From Eublepharis macularius (taxonomy: Eukaryota; Chordata; Lepidosauria; Squamata; Eublepharidae), in contig NC_072799.1 of NCBI RefSeq assembly GCF_028583425.1, positions 93,110,217 to 93,174,216 of the forward strand: 64,000 bases of DNA, read 5' to 3'. Numbering within the stretch: the stretch's first letter is position 1; the number at the start of each line of letters is the position of its first letter. Positions 12,367 through 26,879 of this stretch are shown here, piece by piece. The position numbers were made by a program, and so were the translations under genes. Below the pieces are notes generated by a model that saw only the letters and a list, made by a program, of their open reading frames with translations, searched no databases and was not told where the DNA came from.

Positions 12367-12624
12367 CAACAGGCGTGGGTGGCTAGAAACCCGTTTGTGG
12401 TGGTACTGGGAAAAAATCGGTTTCAAGCGTTCTCATGAATGGGGCAAAAGGCAGGAAAAATGCATCACAACTCCGAATTAGCAGAACAAGTTTAAACGGC
12501 ACATTGATGGGGAGTTCATGGATCATGCCTGAAACGATCACGAAGAGGTGTGAACAAATGCACCTAAAATGGAAGATTGGCACTACCATTCCACTAAAAT
12601 AAGGTAGTGTGAAAACGGCCCTTG

Positions 12625-12815
12625 CCAGTCCTACAGAAAGCTCAAGACAACATATATGGTTTTCCTTTCCCTGCTATCCTCACGATGTACCGATAAGGTT
12701 GGTTAGGCTGAGACTGGCCCAGGATCATCAAGTAAGGTTCTTGGCTGAGTCAGGATTTGAACTCGTTTCTCCAAGATCTAGTCCAACATTCTAACTACTA
12801 AATCACACTGCTTCA
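12625..12815 (-). mobile_element. tRNA-derived SINE
   Basis: Read on the minus strand, a box-A-like GATTTAGTAGTTAGAATG and a box-B-like GAGTTCAAATCC are followed by GGGCCAGTCTCAGCCTAACC, the usual body of a widespread reptile SINE. It directly abuts the right end of the Harbinger element. Confidence 0.7.
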
Positions 12816-13322
12816 CGCAGGGGGGCATGCACTTGGAACAAACTACACTTCACATTCTACAGGAATTGTTAAAGGGGGAAGAATTGCAGTTGAAGAAACA
12901 TGTTCAGTGAGATCCCAACAGAGAAATCAGTGCTACTAAGACACACGCACAAACACACACATGCATGCACACACAAATGTCTATTTGCTCTAGTGCCATA
13001 TGAACACATGAAGCTGTAGACAAACCTACCCCTGAGTTGATCGTAACACTGGAGTCACTGACTCTGGTATGTTCACAGTATGTTCTTTTGTATGCAGGTT
13101 AAAACTTCAGGCCCACCTGACACCTCAAAGTATCTCATGCAGCAGGCATTAGAAACGAGCTGAGAACCTGCTAGTCTGAGTAGACAATATTGGGCTACAT
13201 GAACCAATGTTCGGACTCTATGAGCCAAGTTCACACGTCAGTAGGATGATTAAATAAGCCTCTCAGAGCTAAACTAGAAGAGACGAGTCACACAAGGATG
13301 TGCACATAAACGGAGTCATGTT
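12816..13322. other. Intergenic, CA-repeat patch only
   Basis: A short CA-rich patch lies at about 12940-12975. Otherwise no gene or repeat boundary is seen. Confidence 0.35.
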
Positions 13323-13860
13323 GTCAGCGCTGGATCTAGGGTTGCCCGTGCCTGGGGCAACCCTAGGCTGACTTCCGCGCTGCGTGATGATGTCACTTTG
13401 GTGACATCATCACACAGGGGGGAACGGCAGAGGCAGCATGCAGAGCTGGGAAGCCGCCCGCGCCATTCACCTCCCAGCAGGTGAATGGCACGGACGGCCT
13501 CACAGCTCCCCGCGCTGCTTTCGCCTGCCCCGCAGGACAGGGGACGGCCAGCTTGCTGCGCACCCCCTGCCCTGCAGGGCAGGCCAAGGGCAGCGTGGCC
13601 GCCCATGTCATTCGTCTGCCCCGCAGGAGAGGGGGCAGCCGCCTGCCCCCTGTCCTGCGGGGCAGGCAAATGGCGCAGGCAGCCCCGCAGCCCCCCGCGC
13701 TGCCTTTTGCCTGCTCTGCAGGACAGGGGGTGCGCGGCAAACTGGCCACCCCCTGTCCTGCGGGGCAGACGAAAGGCAGCGTGGGGGGCTGTGAGGCTGC
13801 CCGAAGCCCCCTCCCTGGTGGCGCTGGGGGCAGACTACCCCCCCACCCCCCTTCAATCTG
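13323..13860. repeat. GC-rich non-autonomous repeat with internal direct repeats
   Basis: The block is far more GC-rich than its surroundings. It contains an inverted pair, GATGATGTCAC...GTGACATCATC, near 13385-13412, and several copies of CTGCCCCGCAGGACAGGG-type segments in both orientations between 13510 and 13790. The left end has a short foldback (GGGTTGCC...GGCAACCC). The inverted TGATGTCA motif also occurs in the hAT-type MITE at 54369-54712, so this is probably a related element, but I could not define its ends. Long open frames on both strands here are composition artefacts. Confidence 0.55.
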
Positions 13861-13867
13861 GCTCTGC

Positions 13868-14130
13868 ACGTTGTTAGCTGGGAAGCTGAGTTTCAAAAGA
13901 CAGACCAGAAAGGTCTGTCAATTTCCCTTTTCTATAGAGCCAGCGAAGATTGCTCCTCAGAGGCTTTATTTCCTCTTTGCCTCCCAAAGGCTCTATCAGT
14001 TTCACCTCCCCTTCTCGGAGTCAAAGAGGAAATAAACCCTCTGACGAGGATCTTTGCAGCTTTAGAGAGGTGACACTGACAGAGCCTTCTGGTCTGTCTT
14101 TTAAAACGTAGTTTCCCGGCTAACATTGTG
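13868..14130. repeat. Foldback repeat, about 125-bp inverted arms
   Basis: The left arm starts near GTTGTTAGCTGGGAAGC with AAAAGACAGACCAG following. The right arm ends in the reverse complement of CAATGTTAGCCGGGAAAC, with the same AAAAGACAGACCAG. The arms also share GGAAATAAA and CAGAGG segments. A single related arm is present at 45313-45420. It resembles a foldback transposon or MITE; the superfamily is not assigned. Confidence 0.65.
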
Positions 14131-14695
14131 ACTCCCTTCAATGTGAGCATCCTTGGATAATTCATCTCTTGTTGGTTTAGCTCTCACTCTCTGATCTCTG
14201 TGCCTCCACCTACAGAGGTAAAAAACAGGTAGTGGCTAAAGACAGGGTTTTTTTTAGTGGCGACACCTTGCATTTGGTGTGCAAGGCCTGGCTCTTACTT
14301 TACTGTAGTTTAGGTGCAAACCCCAAACATTTCCTTTTATCTAGGTTTTTAACTAAGAAGCCGTTATTGTTTATGGCCTGTTTCTAGCCTGAACATTGTT
14401 TTAAAGGTTTTTTGTTTTTAGGTAGCTCAGTATTTTATGCAATTTTTATGGTTCTGGCTTGTTATTAATGGCTTGTTTTGTTTTTTAACTTGGTAATTTA
14501 ACAAGTTTTTATGATTTTGTGGTATTGTTTTTACTTGTGAGCTGGGCCAAGCAGGCTTTTGGAGAGACAGCATATAAGTTCTCTAAATGAAATAATAAAT
14601 AGTGGCAATCTTCTCTCACTGTTGTCTTTTCCTATTCATGTTTTCTAATACTAACATTTTCCCGTTGCCAACCATGCTCTGTCTTGATAGTAAAA
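14131..14695. other. Intergenic, nothing recognised
   Basis: T-rich sequence without a gene or recognised repeat. Confidence 0.35.
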
Positions 14696-14760
14696 CTGTA
14701 TTTACATGCAAAATAGAAAAGAGTCCAGTAGCACCTTTAAGACTAACTGACTTTACTGTA

Positions 14761-14800
14761 GCATAAGCTTTCGAGAATCACAGCTCTCTTCGTCAGATGC
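14761..14800 (-). ncRNA. Hammerhead-ribozyme-like motif (Penelope family A)
   Basis: Minus-strand order: stem I strand GCAT, CTGACGA, an unpaired A, stem II GAGAG/TTCTC (one G-U pair) with loop CTGTGA, GAAA, G-C, U, U, then stem I strand ATGC. All invariant hammerhead core residues are present, and stem I has four Watson-Crick pairs. Predicted cleavage is 5' of ATGC. The single extra base between A9 and stem II is also seen in the other families in this window. Activity is not shown. Confidence 0.6.
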
Positions 14801-14952
14801 ATGGAGGGTATGAAGAAACTGGTCAGATATATATAGGTGGTGAGGGGAGGGAGTAATAGATGCAATCAGTAGCTTCTGATAATGGGATCAGTTTGCTTCT
14901 GATGATGAAATCAGTTACTTCTGATAATGAGATAACCATTCATAGTCCCTAT

Positions 14953-15627
14953 TCAATCCAAGCCTGTGTCAAATTTAGATATGAATTCCAATTCAGCAGC
15001 TCCCCATTGGATTTTGTTTTTAAAAGGTTTCTGTTGAACCACAGCGACCTTTAAGTCTTTGGTGGAATGTCCTGGTAGATTGAAGTGTTCTCCCACTGGT
15101 TTCTGGATGTTGCCATTTCTAATGTCAGATTTGTGTCCATTTATTCTTTTGCGTAGAGGTTGGCTGGTTTGTCCCATATACAGAGCAGATGGACATTGTT
15201 GGCACATGAGGGCATATATCACGTTGGAGGATGAACAGCTGTAAGAGCCAGAGACAGTGTAGTTGATGCCATTGGGTCCTGTAATCGTATTCCCTGGGTA
15301 GATATAGGGGCAGAGCTGGCATCTGGGTCTGTTGCAGGGCCTGGTGCCTGTGCTGGTGACTCTGCTAGCCGGTTCATGGTTGTAAATGAGAAATCGTTTA
15401 AGGTTGGGGGGCTGCCTGTAGGCAAGGAGAGGTCTTCCCCCCAGGGCTTCTGAGAGAGAGGTATCATTTTCCAGGATGGGTTGTAGGTCACTGATGATAC
15501 GTTGGATGGGTTTGAGCTGGGAACTATAGGTGACAACCCGTGGTGTTCTGTTGTTAGTTCCTTTAGGTTTGTCCTGGAGCAGGCTGTTTCTGGGTACTAG
15601 TCTGGCCCTGTCAATTTGTTTCCTCAC
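14953..15627 (-). CDS. GIY-YIG endonuclease region of a Penelope-like element
   Basis: This is a 224-codon open frame without internal stops. Order of features: a basic N-terminal segment; the cysteine-rich CNRPRCQLC; then the GIY-YIG core, with VIYALMC (GIY strand) and ALYMGQTSQPLRKRINGHK (YIG strand and the helix with the conserved Arg); then KPVGEHFNLPGHSTKDLKV, typical of the Penelope endonuclease. In the family this domain nicks DNA to prime reverse transcription. There is no RT domain upstream, so the frame starts within a truncated protein and the ATG used is only the first in frame. Expression is not implied. Confidence 0.75.
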   Translation of the reverse strand: MRKQIDRARLVPRNSLLQDKPKGTNNRTPRVVTYSSQLKPIQRIISDLQPILENDTSLSEALGGRPLLAYRQPPNLKRFLIYNHEPASRVTSTGTRPCNRPRCQLCPYIYPGNTITGPNGINYTVSGSYSCSSSNVIYALMCQQCPSALYMGQTSQPLRKRINGHKSDIRNGNIQKPVGEHFNLPGHSTKDLKVAVVQQKPFKNKIQWGAAELEFISKFDTGLD

Positions 15628-15867
15628 TTCATTAGGTGGGTACTATAGCCCCAGAATCAGAAGCTACTGATTACATCTACTCCCCCCTCCCCTCACCACC
15701 TATAGATATCTGACCAGTTTCTTCTTACCCTCCATGCATCTGACGAAGAGAACTGTGATTCTGCAACAGTAAAGTTGGTTAGTCTTAAAGGTGCTACTGG
15801 ACTCTTTTCTATTTTGCTGCTACAGACTAACACGGCTAACCCCTCTGTATTTACATGTTCAGCGACA

Positions 15868-16140
15868 TCCTAATTGGAGTTACTCTAGTCTAAACCCAAT
15901 CCAATGCAGTGTTCCACTGGGTTGAAAAGTCATTGCTTACAAATGTACTTGAGCAACACCTATATATGTTTTGTGCCATTTACTCTCAAAACCATTTTTG
16001 TGCATTAAAAGGTTCTGCAGAGCAGATCTATATATCATACTTAATAATGCTGCAATTGAACTCTTTCTATGAATATCACTTTAGCATCTTACTCAAAACC
16101 CAATGGGTTTAGACTGGAGTAACTCTGCATAGGACTGTAC
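15868..16140. repeat. Palindromic repeat split by a 193-bp insertion
   Basis: The left half (GAGTTACTCTAGTCTAAACCC) and right half (GGGTTTAGACTGGAGTAACTC) are the arms of the palindromic family also seen at 9737-9820. Between them lies the segment 15906-16098, which is also found 426 bp downstream. So a copy of nearby DNA sits between the arms of a small foldback repeat. Confidence 0.65.
15906..16098 (+). repeat. 193-bp direct repeat, copy 1
   Basis: It aligns without gaps to 16332-16524. I count nine substitutions by eye, so about 95% identity. It starts GCAGTGTTCCACTGGG and ends CATCTTACTCAAAA. No coding potential. Confidence 0.85.
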
Positions 16141-16331
16141 TGTATGAGTAGGAAACCATCGACTTCTACATTTACGTATGTTAGTTTCTTAGTCTGCTCT
16201 ATGGAGATTATGGATTCCGCGGTGATCATTCCTTTATCCTTATGATGCATTTGGGAGACTGCTGCTTTTTAATGCAGCACTTTGCAAGGTGAAGATGTAC
16301 TAGGTTTACATTCTGAATACATTGCTTCAAC

Positions 16332-16524
16332 GCAGCGTTCCACTGGGTTGAAAAGTCATTGCTTACAAATGTACTTGAGCAACACCTATATATGTTTTGT
16401 GCCATTTCCTATCAAAACCATTTTTGTGCATTAAAAGGTTCTGCAGAGCAGAGCTACATACCATGCTTAATAATGCTGTAATTGAACTCTTTCTATGAAT
16501 ATCACTTCAGCATCTTACTCAAAA
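16332..16524 (+). repeat. 193-bp direct repeat, copy 2
   Basis: Second copy of the segment at 15906-16098, same length and strand. It is not flanked by the palindromic arms, which suggests it is nearer the source locus. Confidence 0.8.
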
Positions 16525-16889
16525 TACACACATGAACAGCTAGAAAGGTTCTCCCTTCAGATGCTCTCTCCTGTGTGCAAACACAGCGTGGTACAGAAGC
16601 TGCAATGTAGGACGAGGACCTGGGAGCCTGCAGCCATTGCTTGAAGGGCTCTGTGTTAATATATTCCATGCAATTTATTGACCAAGGATGCATCTGTACC
16701 TCCCCTACCAAACAGCAGCGTTTTATTGAATACAGCAGTTACTTCAGCCATAAAATACTTCCTCTCATGCAGAAGTGAAGAAGAGTAGTTTATGTCCCTT
16801 CTAAAAAGGAGTATAAGCAGCTACTGACTGAGCATACAGGTGTGAAGACATCCAGAATGAAGGCGGACAGATGGTCAGGAGAGCTACAG

Positions 16890-17290
16890 GGTCCAGTGTG
16901 GCATAGTGGTCAAGAACTGGATCAGACCGGTGGTCGATCTCGGCCAGCCTCCTTTTCCACACAGTGGACAACCAGTTGCCCCACGGTGCCAACTAACAGG
17001 GGATGGTGGCCAAGGCCTTCCGCTGATGCCGTTGTTCACCTTCGTTTTTCACTGTGGGAAACAGGGATGGGCTAGATGGACCAGTTGGATTCAGGAGGGA
17101 ACTTCTTATGTGTGTCAGAGCACAATTCCGGTTCAAAGCCCCATTCTGCCCTAAAACTTGCTGTAGGACCTTAGACCAGCCACTCTTCTCTCAGCCTAAA
17201 CTACCTTGCAGGGTTGTTGTGAGGCTTAAACACTTAGAGAACCATTGATACTGCCCTGAGGTTCTTTAAGGAAGTATGAGATTAAAAATG
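16890..17290 (+). mobile_element. Composite of SINE and CR1-like 3' fragment
   Basis: A tRNA-like head (GTGGCATAGTGGTCAAGAAC) begins near 16903. About 17035-17115 resembles the 3' end of a CR1-like element (GATGGGCTAGATGGACCAG ... CTTCTTATGTG). From about 17118 a SINE body continues (GGTTCAAAGCCCCATTCTGCC, then CCTTGCAGGGTTGTTGTGAG). So a CR1-like fragment seems to sit between two SINE parts, but exact joints are unclear. Confidence 0.5.
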
Positions 17291-17341
17291 TACTAGATTG
17301 GAAGATACATGGGATAAGATGAAGGCTGTTTGTAAGATTAT

Positions 17342-17518
17342 CTGTAGCAGCAGAAAAGAGCAGGAGTCCAGTAGCACCTATAAGACTAACAAAATTTGTG
17401 GGAGGGGAGGAGCTTTCATGAGCCACAGAGTTGTTAGTCTTATAGGTGCTACTGGACTCCTGCTCTTTTTTACTGCTATAGACAGACTAACACAGATACC
17501 CATCTTGATCTATCTTGC
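17342..17518. mobile_element. Penelope-like mini-copy, family C, inverted arms
   Basis: It is flanked by AAGATTAT (17334-17341 and 17519-17526). Arms AGGAGTCCAGTAGCACCTAT and the reverse complement face each other around a short centre containing GAGCTTTCATGAGCCACAG. No coding sequence. The right part continues into the family tail (ACAGACTAACACAG). Confidence 0.75.
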
Positions 17519-17526
17519 AAGATTAT

Positions 17527-18599
17527 TTGGAATTCCATCAAGGCTAAAAGCTTTTCTATGTCAAAAAAAAAATCAGAGGAGAACATTAAAGTTCTAAAAG
17601 GACTAGTTTTATGTTTGAACGCCAGCTCCCTCCCCCCGCCCCCGCACACCAATGTTTAAAGGGGTAGGAAAAATTTCAGCCATCTCTACTCTAGGCTCTC
17701 CCTTGAGCACTGAGATATCACAATTAAATGGATGCCTACTTAGGACACAATTTCAGTTTGAGGTCCCACCTCATCTTCGGGAAAGAGTAGTGGAAAGTGC
17801 CAAGAATATATAGTGATGTGATCTCTGCCTCAATGAATAAATCATCAGAATAAAAAAATGCTGTTAAAGACACAAGACGACATTTCAAGCTTCCACTCAA
17901 ACCACAACTTTTGTTTTGAAGGCAGTAAGGAGAGATGTGAAACATACAGTAAACAACCTTTCTTGAGCATTATGAAATTACAATGAAATCTGGTGTGGAC
18001 ATTTAGGACATAATTACAACATAACTGAGCACCAGTTCTTCGAGTGGGGAGGAAAGACGTAAAATGAATCTTCCTTGAATGAAATATGGAATGAAAATGG
18101 GTGTGAGCGCTCAGGATGCGACTCCAAGTTCGAGCCCCACCTTGCCTATGTGACCATTTTCAATAAACTGATTTATTGCTAAGTGAAGTTTCTCACACAC
18201 TGTCCTTTCCTTGTGTTGAAGGAGCAATCTGCGGGTGAAGGCTGCTGTCCCACAGGGCAAGTTCTTTATGCAGCTCAGCCTTCATGCCTTCTGCTCTAGG
18301 GCTGTCCCCAGTTCCGAGGATTTCCACCCACTCCCTGCAGGCTTTTAAATGTCATGTAACGAGACCCGAAGCGACAACCAAGGCACTGCACAGGTAGCCC
18401 AGTCCCTGCGCAGTTCTAAATTTTCCTGCTCGCTGTGCCTCATCAATATCTTTCAGGAGCAAAGAACTAATCATCTATTACAGGGCACCGCCGGAGGAGA
18501 GAGGGTGGGAAGGGGCACCGAACCCGTTCTTTGCCAATTCCTCACGGGATGCCCCTCCCCTGTGCCTTGATCATCTAAATCGAAAATGGGTGAGGTCAA
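17527..18599. other. Upstream flank of KCTD8, no repeat or gene seen
   Basis: About 1 kb of apparently unique sequence whose GC content rises toward the CpG island. It could hold distal promoter elements, but I cannot support any specific site. Confidence 0.35.
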
Positions 18600-23345
<4,746 letters not shown>

Positions 23346-23349
23346 AAGC

Positions 23350-23570
23350 TGCTATAGCGCAGTGGTTAAGTGGTTCAGCTGCGTGTCAGCACTCTACTGG
23401 TTCGAATCCTGCTACTGCCATGAGCTCGGTAGGTGGCCTTGGGCAAGCCCCTCCTCTCAGCCCCGGCTCCCCAGCTGTATTGTGGGGATAATAATAACAC
23501 TAATCTTGTTCACCACTCTGGGTGGGGCACTAATCTGTCTAGAAGAGCAGTATATAAACACAGTGGTGGT
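23350..23570 (+). mobile_element. tRNA-derived SINE
   Basis: The box A region TAGCGCAGTGGTTAAG and box B GGTTCGAATCC are spaced as in a tRNA gene, followed by a body (GGCCTTGGGCAAGCCCC, GATAATAATAACACTAATC) and a short GGT/GAT repeat tail. RNA polymerase III would transcribe such an element from its internal promoter. It lies in the same orientation as KCTD8. Confidence 0.8.
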
Positions 23571-24465
23571 GGTGATGATGATGGATGGCCCTCATTCCTC
23601 TTGATGTGAGCATTCTCCTCCCTTTCAGTTTCAGAGTTAATGGATTCATTGTATTTTGCAGCCTGATCCTATGAATGCTTATTCAGCACTAACATCTAGT
23701 CAAGTGAATTAAATCCTGCTTGCTCTTGTCATCATGTAGAATCGCACCCTCTCTCCTTTCACTGTCACTGGGAAGTAGGAAGAGGAGAAGGCACTCCCTT
23801 CCCTTTCCCCAGTTAGCTAAACTGGATTATTTTAATTTCATTTATATTAAGCAGCACTGTTTTTGTTTTGTTTTTTTTTTAAAAAAAGGAAATACAAGTT
23901 TGTTACAAACAAAACCAAATTGCAACCGTCTGTCAAAGCCATCGCTTTTGGTGTGTAAAGGAAAGAACACGGAAAGTCTTAAGTCTCCATTAACGTTTTC
24001 GGTGGTTCTTCCTCCGTTGAGAAGTCCACTGAACTGAGACGCTTGCGAGCCATGAGGGATGTCAGGATCTAGCCGCTGCCTGCCTGTGTCTCATCAGGCA
24101 CATCCAGTTACTCCAGTTCGTGCTCCTGTGTATGTTCTCCAGCTGAGCTCCATAAAATGTTCCGTTCTCAGATTGTGAATATTTGTGACTGCACCAATCA
24201 AAAGTTTGGATATCTACTTTCCATCTCATGGGAAATGCTATTGTGCCCAGCAACTGGATCCCACAAGTAGGTGTGGCTGCCTGACCTTGCTTCTACTGCT
24301 GGCTTTCTCCCCCCGCCCCCTCTCCTTTTTGGCTGCTCAATCACTCCCACCTTCCATCATCATCGACCCATCTTTCAGGAGAACTCGGGAACTAAACTTG
24401 CACCGCCATCTTACGAATACTGTTCCTAGGAGTAAGACCCATTGAATAGACTTGCGTAGGGTTTT
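23571..24465. other. Intron, nothing recognised
   Basis: No clear repeat or gene. A T-run followed by an A-run lies at about 23870-23887. Confidence 0.35.
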
Positions 24466-24469
24466 TAAT

Positions 24470-24523
24470 GCCTTGACCTGGATGGCCCAGGCTAGCCTGT
24501 TCTCGTCAGATCTCAGAAGCTCA
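24470..24523 (+). mobile_element. 5S-rRNA-derived SINE, head fragment
   Basis: TCTCGTCAGATCTCAGAAGC matches the 5S-like segment that is better preserved at 52742-52895. The element is truncated soon after it. Downstream (24555-24720) is AT-rich sequence resembling a LINE or SINE tail in reverse. Confidence 0.5.
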
Positions 24524-24729
24524 GACTGCACCTCCCTGCCCAATTCTGCATTTCATCCCATCCCTGTTTATTTATTTATATAAAATATTTCCATGCTACC
24601 CAACTCAAGGTGTCCAAGGTGGCGAACATCAAACCATTCCAAACATTAAAACAGCATTAAAAATACAAATATATGTAAAAAAATTAAAACAAATAAAACT
24701 TATAAATGCATATATGTATATAAACACAA

Positions 24730-25125
24730 CAGGAAGGAGGCCTTATAGGAGTTAGTGAGCGAACACCAAACCAAACAAAAGCTTCACCTGCGGGTGGAAG
24801 ACAAACAAGAGAGACAGACAAATTTCCCTTGGGAGGGAGTTCCAAAGTTTTGGTGACTGAGGGCCAAGCTAGAAGTGACGAAGTACGCTTGAATGGCAAG
24901 TGAACAGACCCACATGTATTCCTCCCTGTTCGCTTGTGCTCCACTTGGAAAAAAGTAGACACAAAGTCTACTTTTCTCATAAATGTCTCTTGTTCCTTCC
25001 ATGATCTGCAGACCATTGATTTGGTGACCGTCTCTTCTCACTGCTGTGTCCTCTTAAGACTCTGCAGTTTCTGCCTTCCACTCAGTCTCCCAATGAACCA
25101 TTCACCCCTCTCATCCTTAGACCTG
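24730..25125. other. Intron, possible MITE end near 24860
   Basis: GAGGGCCAAGCTAGAAGTGACG near 24858-24880 resembles terminal sequences of reptile MITEs, but I found no matching opposite end. No gene seen. Confidence 0.3.
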
Positions 25126-25129
25126 GCCC

Positions 25130-26790
25130 CAGGGCCAGCCTATCCATTGAGGTCGGCCCTGCAGCTGCCTCGGGTGCTAAGGCACCAGAAGGGGCGCCAG
25201 CCTGGGGGCAGAGGGGCGCGCCATGGAGCTCAATTGCCCCATGCTGCTGCGCCCGGCCAGGAGCACATGCTGGCGGCAGCAGCGTGGGGCCACTGAGCAG
25301 GCAGCCTCCCAGCCCTCCTGGCCAGTTGCTCTGTGCCGCTGCCGCCACCAGAACATAGTTGCAGGCCAGGTGCGGCAGGCAGCCGGGGTGGTGCACGGAG
25401 CATCTGAGCCAGAGGGCTGGGAGGATGCACGCCGCCACGCGCTGCCTTGGCCGCCTGCCACGCCTGGCCTGCAGCTGCTGCACCTGTCCAGGAGTGTGTG
25501 CTGGTGGCGGCAGCGTGGGGCAGCTGAGCGCGCAGCCTCCCCTTCAGTTGCTCTGCGGGCCAGGCACAGCTGGTGGCCAGGGTGGCCGGCTGCGCCTGGC
25601 CCGCAGAGCAACTGAACGGGAGGGCTGGAAGACCCCCCCCCACCATGCGCGCACCCAGCCCTGTGTGATGGTCATAGAATCATAGAATCATAGAGTTGGA
25701 AGGGGCCATACAGACCTTCTAGTCCAACCCCCTGCCCAGTGCAGGATCAGCCTAAAGCATCTCTGACAAGTATTCATCAGGCCTCTTCTTGAAAACTGCC
25801 AGTGAGGGGGAGCTCACCACCTCCCTAGGCAGCTGATTCCACCTTTGAACTACTCTGACCGTGAAAAAGTTTTTCCTAATATCCAGCCGGTACCTTCGTG
25901 CATGTAATTTAAGCCCATTGCTTCGAGTCCTACCCTCTGCTGCCAACTGGAACAGCTCCTTGCCCTCCTCCAAATGACAGCCTTTCAAATATTTAAAGAG
26001 AGCAATCATGTCCCCCCTCAACCTCCTCTTCTCCAAACTAAACATTCCCAAGGCCATCAGCCTTTCCTTGTAGGGCTCAGTCTCCAGAGCCCTGATTATC
26101 CTCGTCGCTCTCTTCTGCATGCTCTCAATTTTGTCCATATCCTTTTTGAAGTGAGGCCTCCAGAACTGCACACAATACTCCAGGTGTGGCCTGACCAAGG
26201 CAGTATAGAGAGGGGCTATGACCTCCTGCGATTTCGACGCTATGGCCCCTTTGATACAACCCAAGATTGAATTAGCCTTTTTTGCCACCGCATCACACTG
26301 ACTGCTCATATTTAGTTTACCGTCCACTCTTACCCCAAGATCTCTTTCGCATACACTACTGCCCAGAAGTGTATCCCCCATCCAGTATTTGTGTTTCCCA
26401 TTTTTGTGGCCCAGATGTAATACTGTGTAATACTGTCTTTGTTGAATCGCATCCTATTCACAGCTGCCCACTTCTCCAGAGTATTCAGGTCTTGTTGAAT
26501 TTTAATTCTATCTTCTTAGGTGTTTGACTTGCGGCACCCCACTTGACCGAGCCATGCGGCACCCCACTGGACACCTCCCTCCACTCTGATGAAATGCCGT
26601 TGACCACCAGTCTTTGAGTGCGGTCCTCTAACCAGTTCCCTATCCACTGAACGGCTCTATAGTCCACTCCACAGTCTTCCAGTTGTCACACAGTCCGGTG
26701 TCATGCAGTCTGGCACGTGTGCGCACACGCGCGCATGCAGCAGCATCCCTTAAGCTGCCTTAGGTGCCGGTGACACTGGAGCTGGCCCTG
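25130..26790. mobile_element. hAT-type non-autonomous element with nested CR1
   Basis: The ends are CAGGGCCAGC (25130-25139) and GCTGGCCCTG (26781-26790). The flanking 8-bp repeats CCTGGCCC and CCTGGGCC match at 7 of 8 positions, and an 8-bp duplication is the hAT hallmark. Subterminal sequence on both sides carries CTAAGGCAGC-like and GGTGC(C/T)-type motifs. The left interior has direct repeats of a GCAGCAGCGTGGGGC segment. A minus-strand CR1 (25673-26690) lies inside, so it inserted later. No transposase. Confidence 0.7.
25673..26690 (-). mobile_element. CR1 LINE, 5'-truncated, inside the hAT element
   Basis: The 3' terminus on the minus strand is the CR1 signature: tandem ATTCTATG units at 25673-25698. 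An uninterrupted 209-codon minus-strand frame (25752-26381) encodes the C-terminal part of ORF2, with GDTLLGSSVCERDLGVRVDG, VRPHLEYCVQFWRPHFKKD and WNQLPREVV. Further 5' the reading is broken by frameshifts near 26390-26530, and the element stops in the reverse transcriptase region. It is closely similar to 48740-49768. Confidence 0.9.
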
Positions 26791-26879
26791 CCTGGGCCCC
26801 TTCTTTGATTCATGTCATACAGCTAGAGCAAATAAATTAATTGGCTCCTGTCCGTTATAAATCCATGGTCTCCTCTTCA

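Larger units (their letters stand above)
9860..12620 (+). mobile_element. Harbinger (PIF) DNA transposon, decayed, with nested LTR
   Basis: The ends are terminal inverted repeats identical over 24 bp, beginning GGCCGTTTTCACACTACC (9860-9883, and in reverse complement 12597-12620). Flanking triplets are ATT and CTT, so the 3-bp target duplication is imperfect or ambiguous. Inside is a HARBI1-type transposase pseudogene on the plus strand (11324-12366). The left non-coding arm is interrupted by a solo LTR (10002-11040). Excluding that LTR and its duplication, the element is about 1.7 kb. Confidence 0.85.
14709..15844 (-). mobile_element. Penelope-like element with GIY-YIG ORF, inverted ends
   Basis: It is flanked by the 13-bp target-site duplication CTGTATTTACATG (14696-14708 and 15845-15857). 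The two ends carry the same terminal repeat in opposite orientations: about 150 bp from AGAGTCCAGTAGCACC through CAGATGCATGGAGGG to the GGTGGTGAGGGGAGGG region. Between them is an uninterrupted minus-strand ORF for the C-terminal GIY-YIG endonuclease region. The reverse transcriptase part is missing, so the copy cannot move on its own. Family knowledge: Penelope-like elements pair an RT with a GIY-YIG endonuclease and often carry terminal repeats in either orientation. Confidence 0.85.

Noticed and set aside
13316..14035. Long overlapping frames (up to 184 codons) on both strands
   Set aside because: They follow the GC-rich repeat composition (CPAGQ-type periodic residues) and appear in all frames; no gene-like features.
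25082..25685. Several 105-145-codon frames on both strands
   Set aside because: They lie in the GC-rich interior of a hAT-type element with direct repeats; composition artefact.
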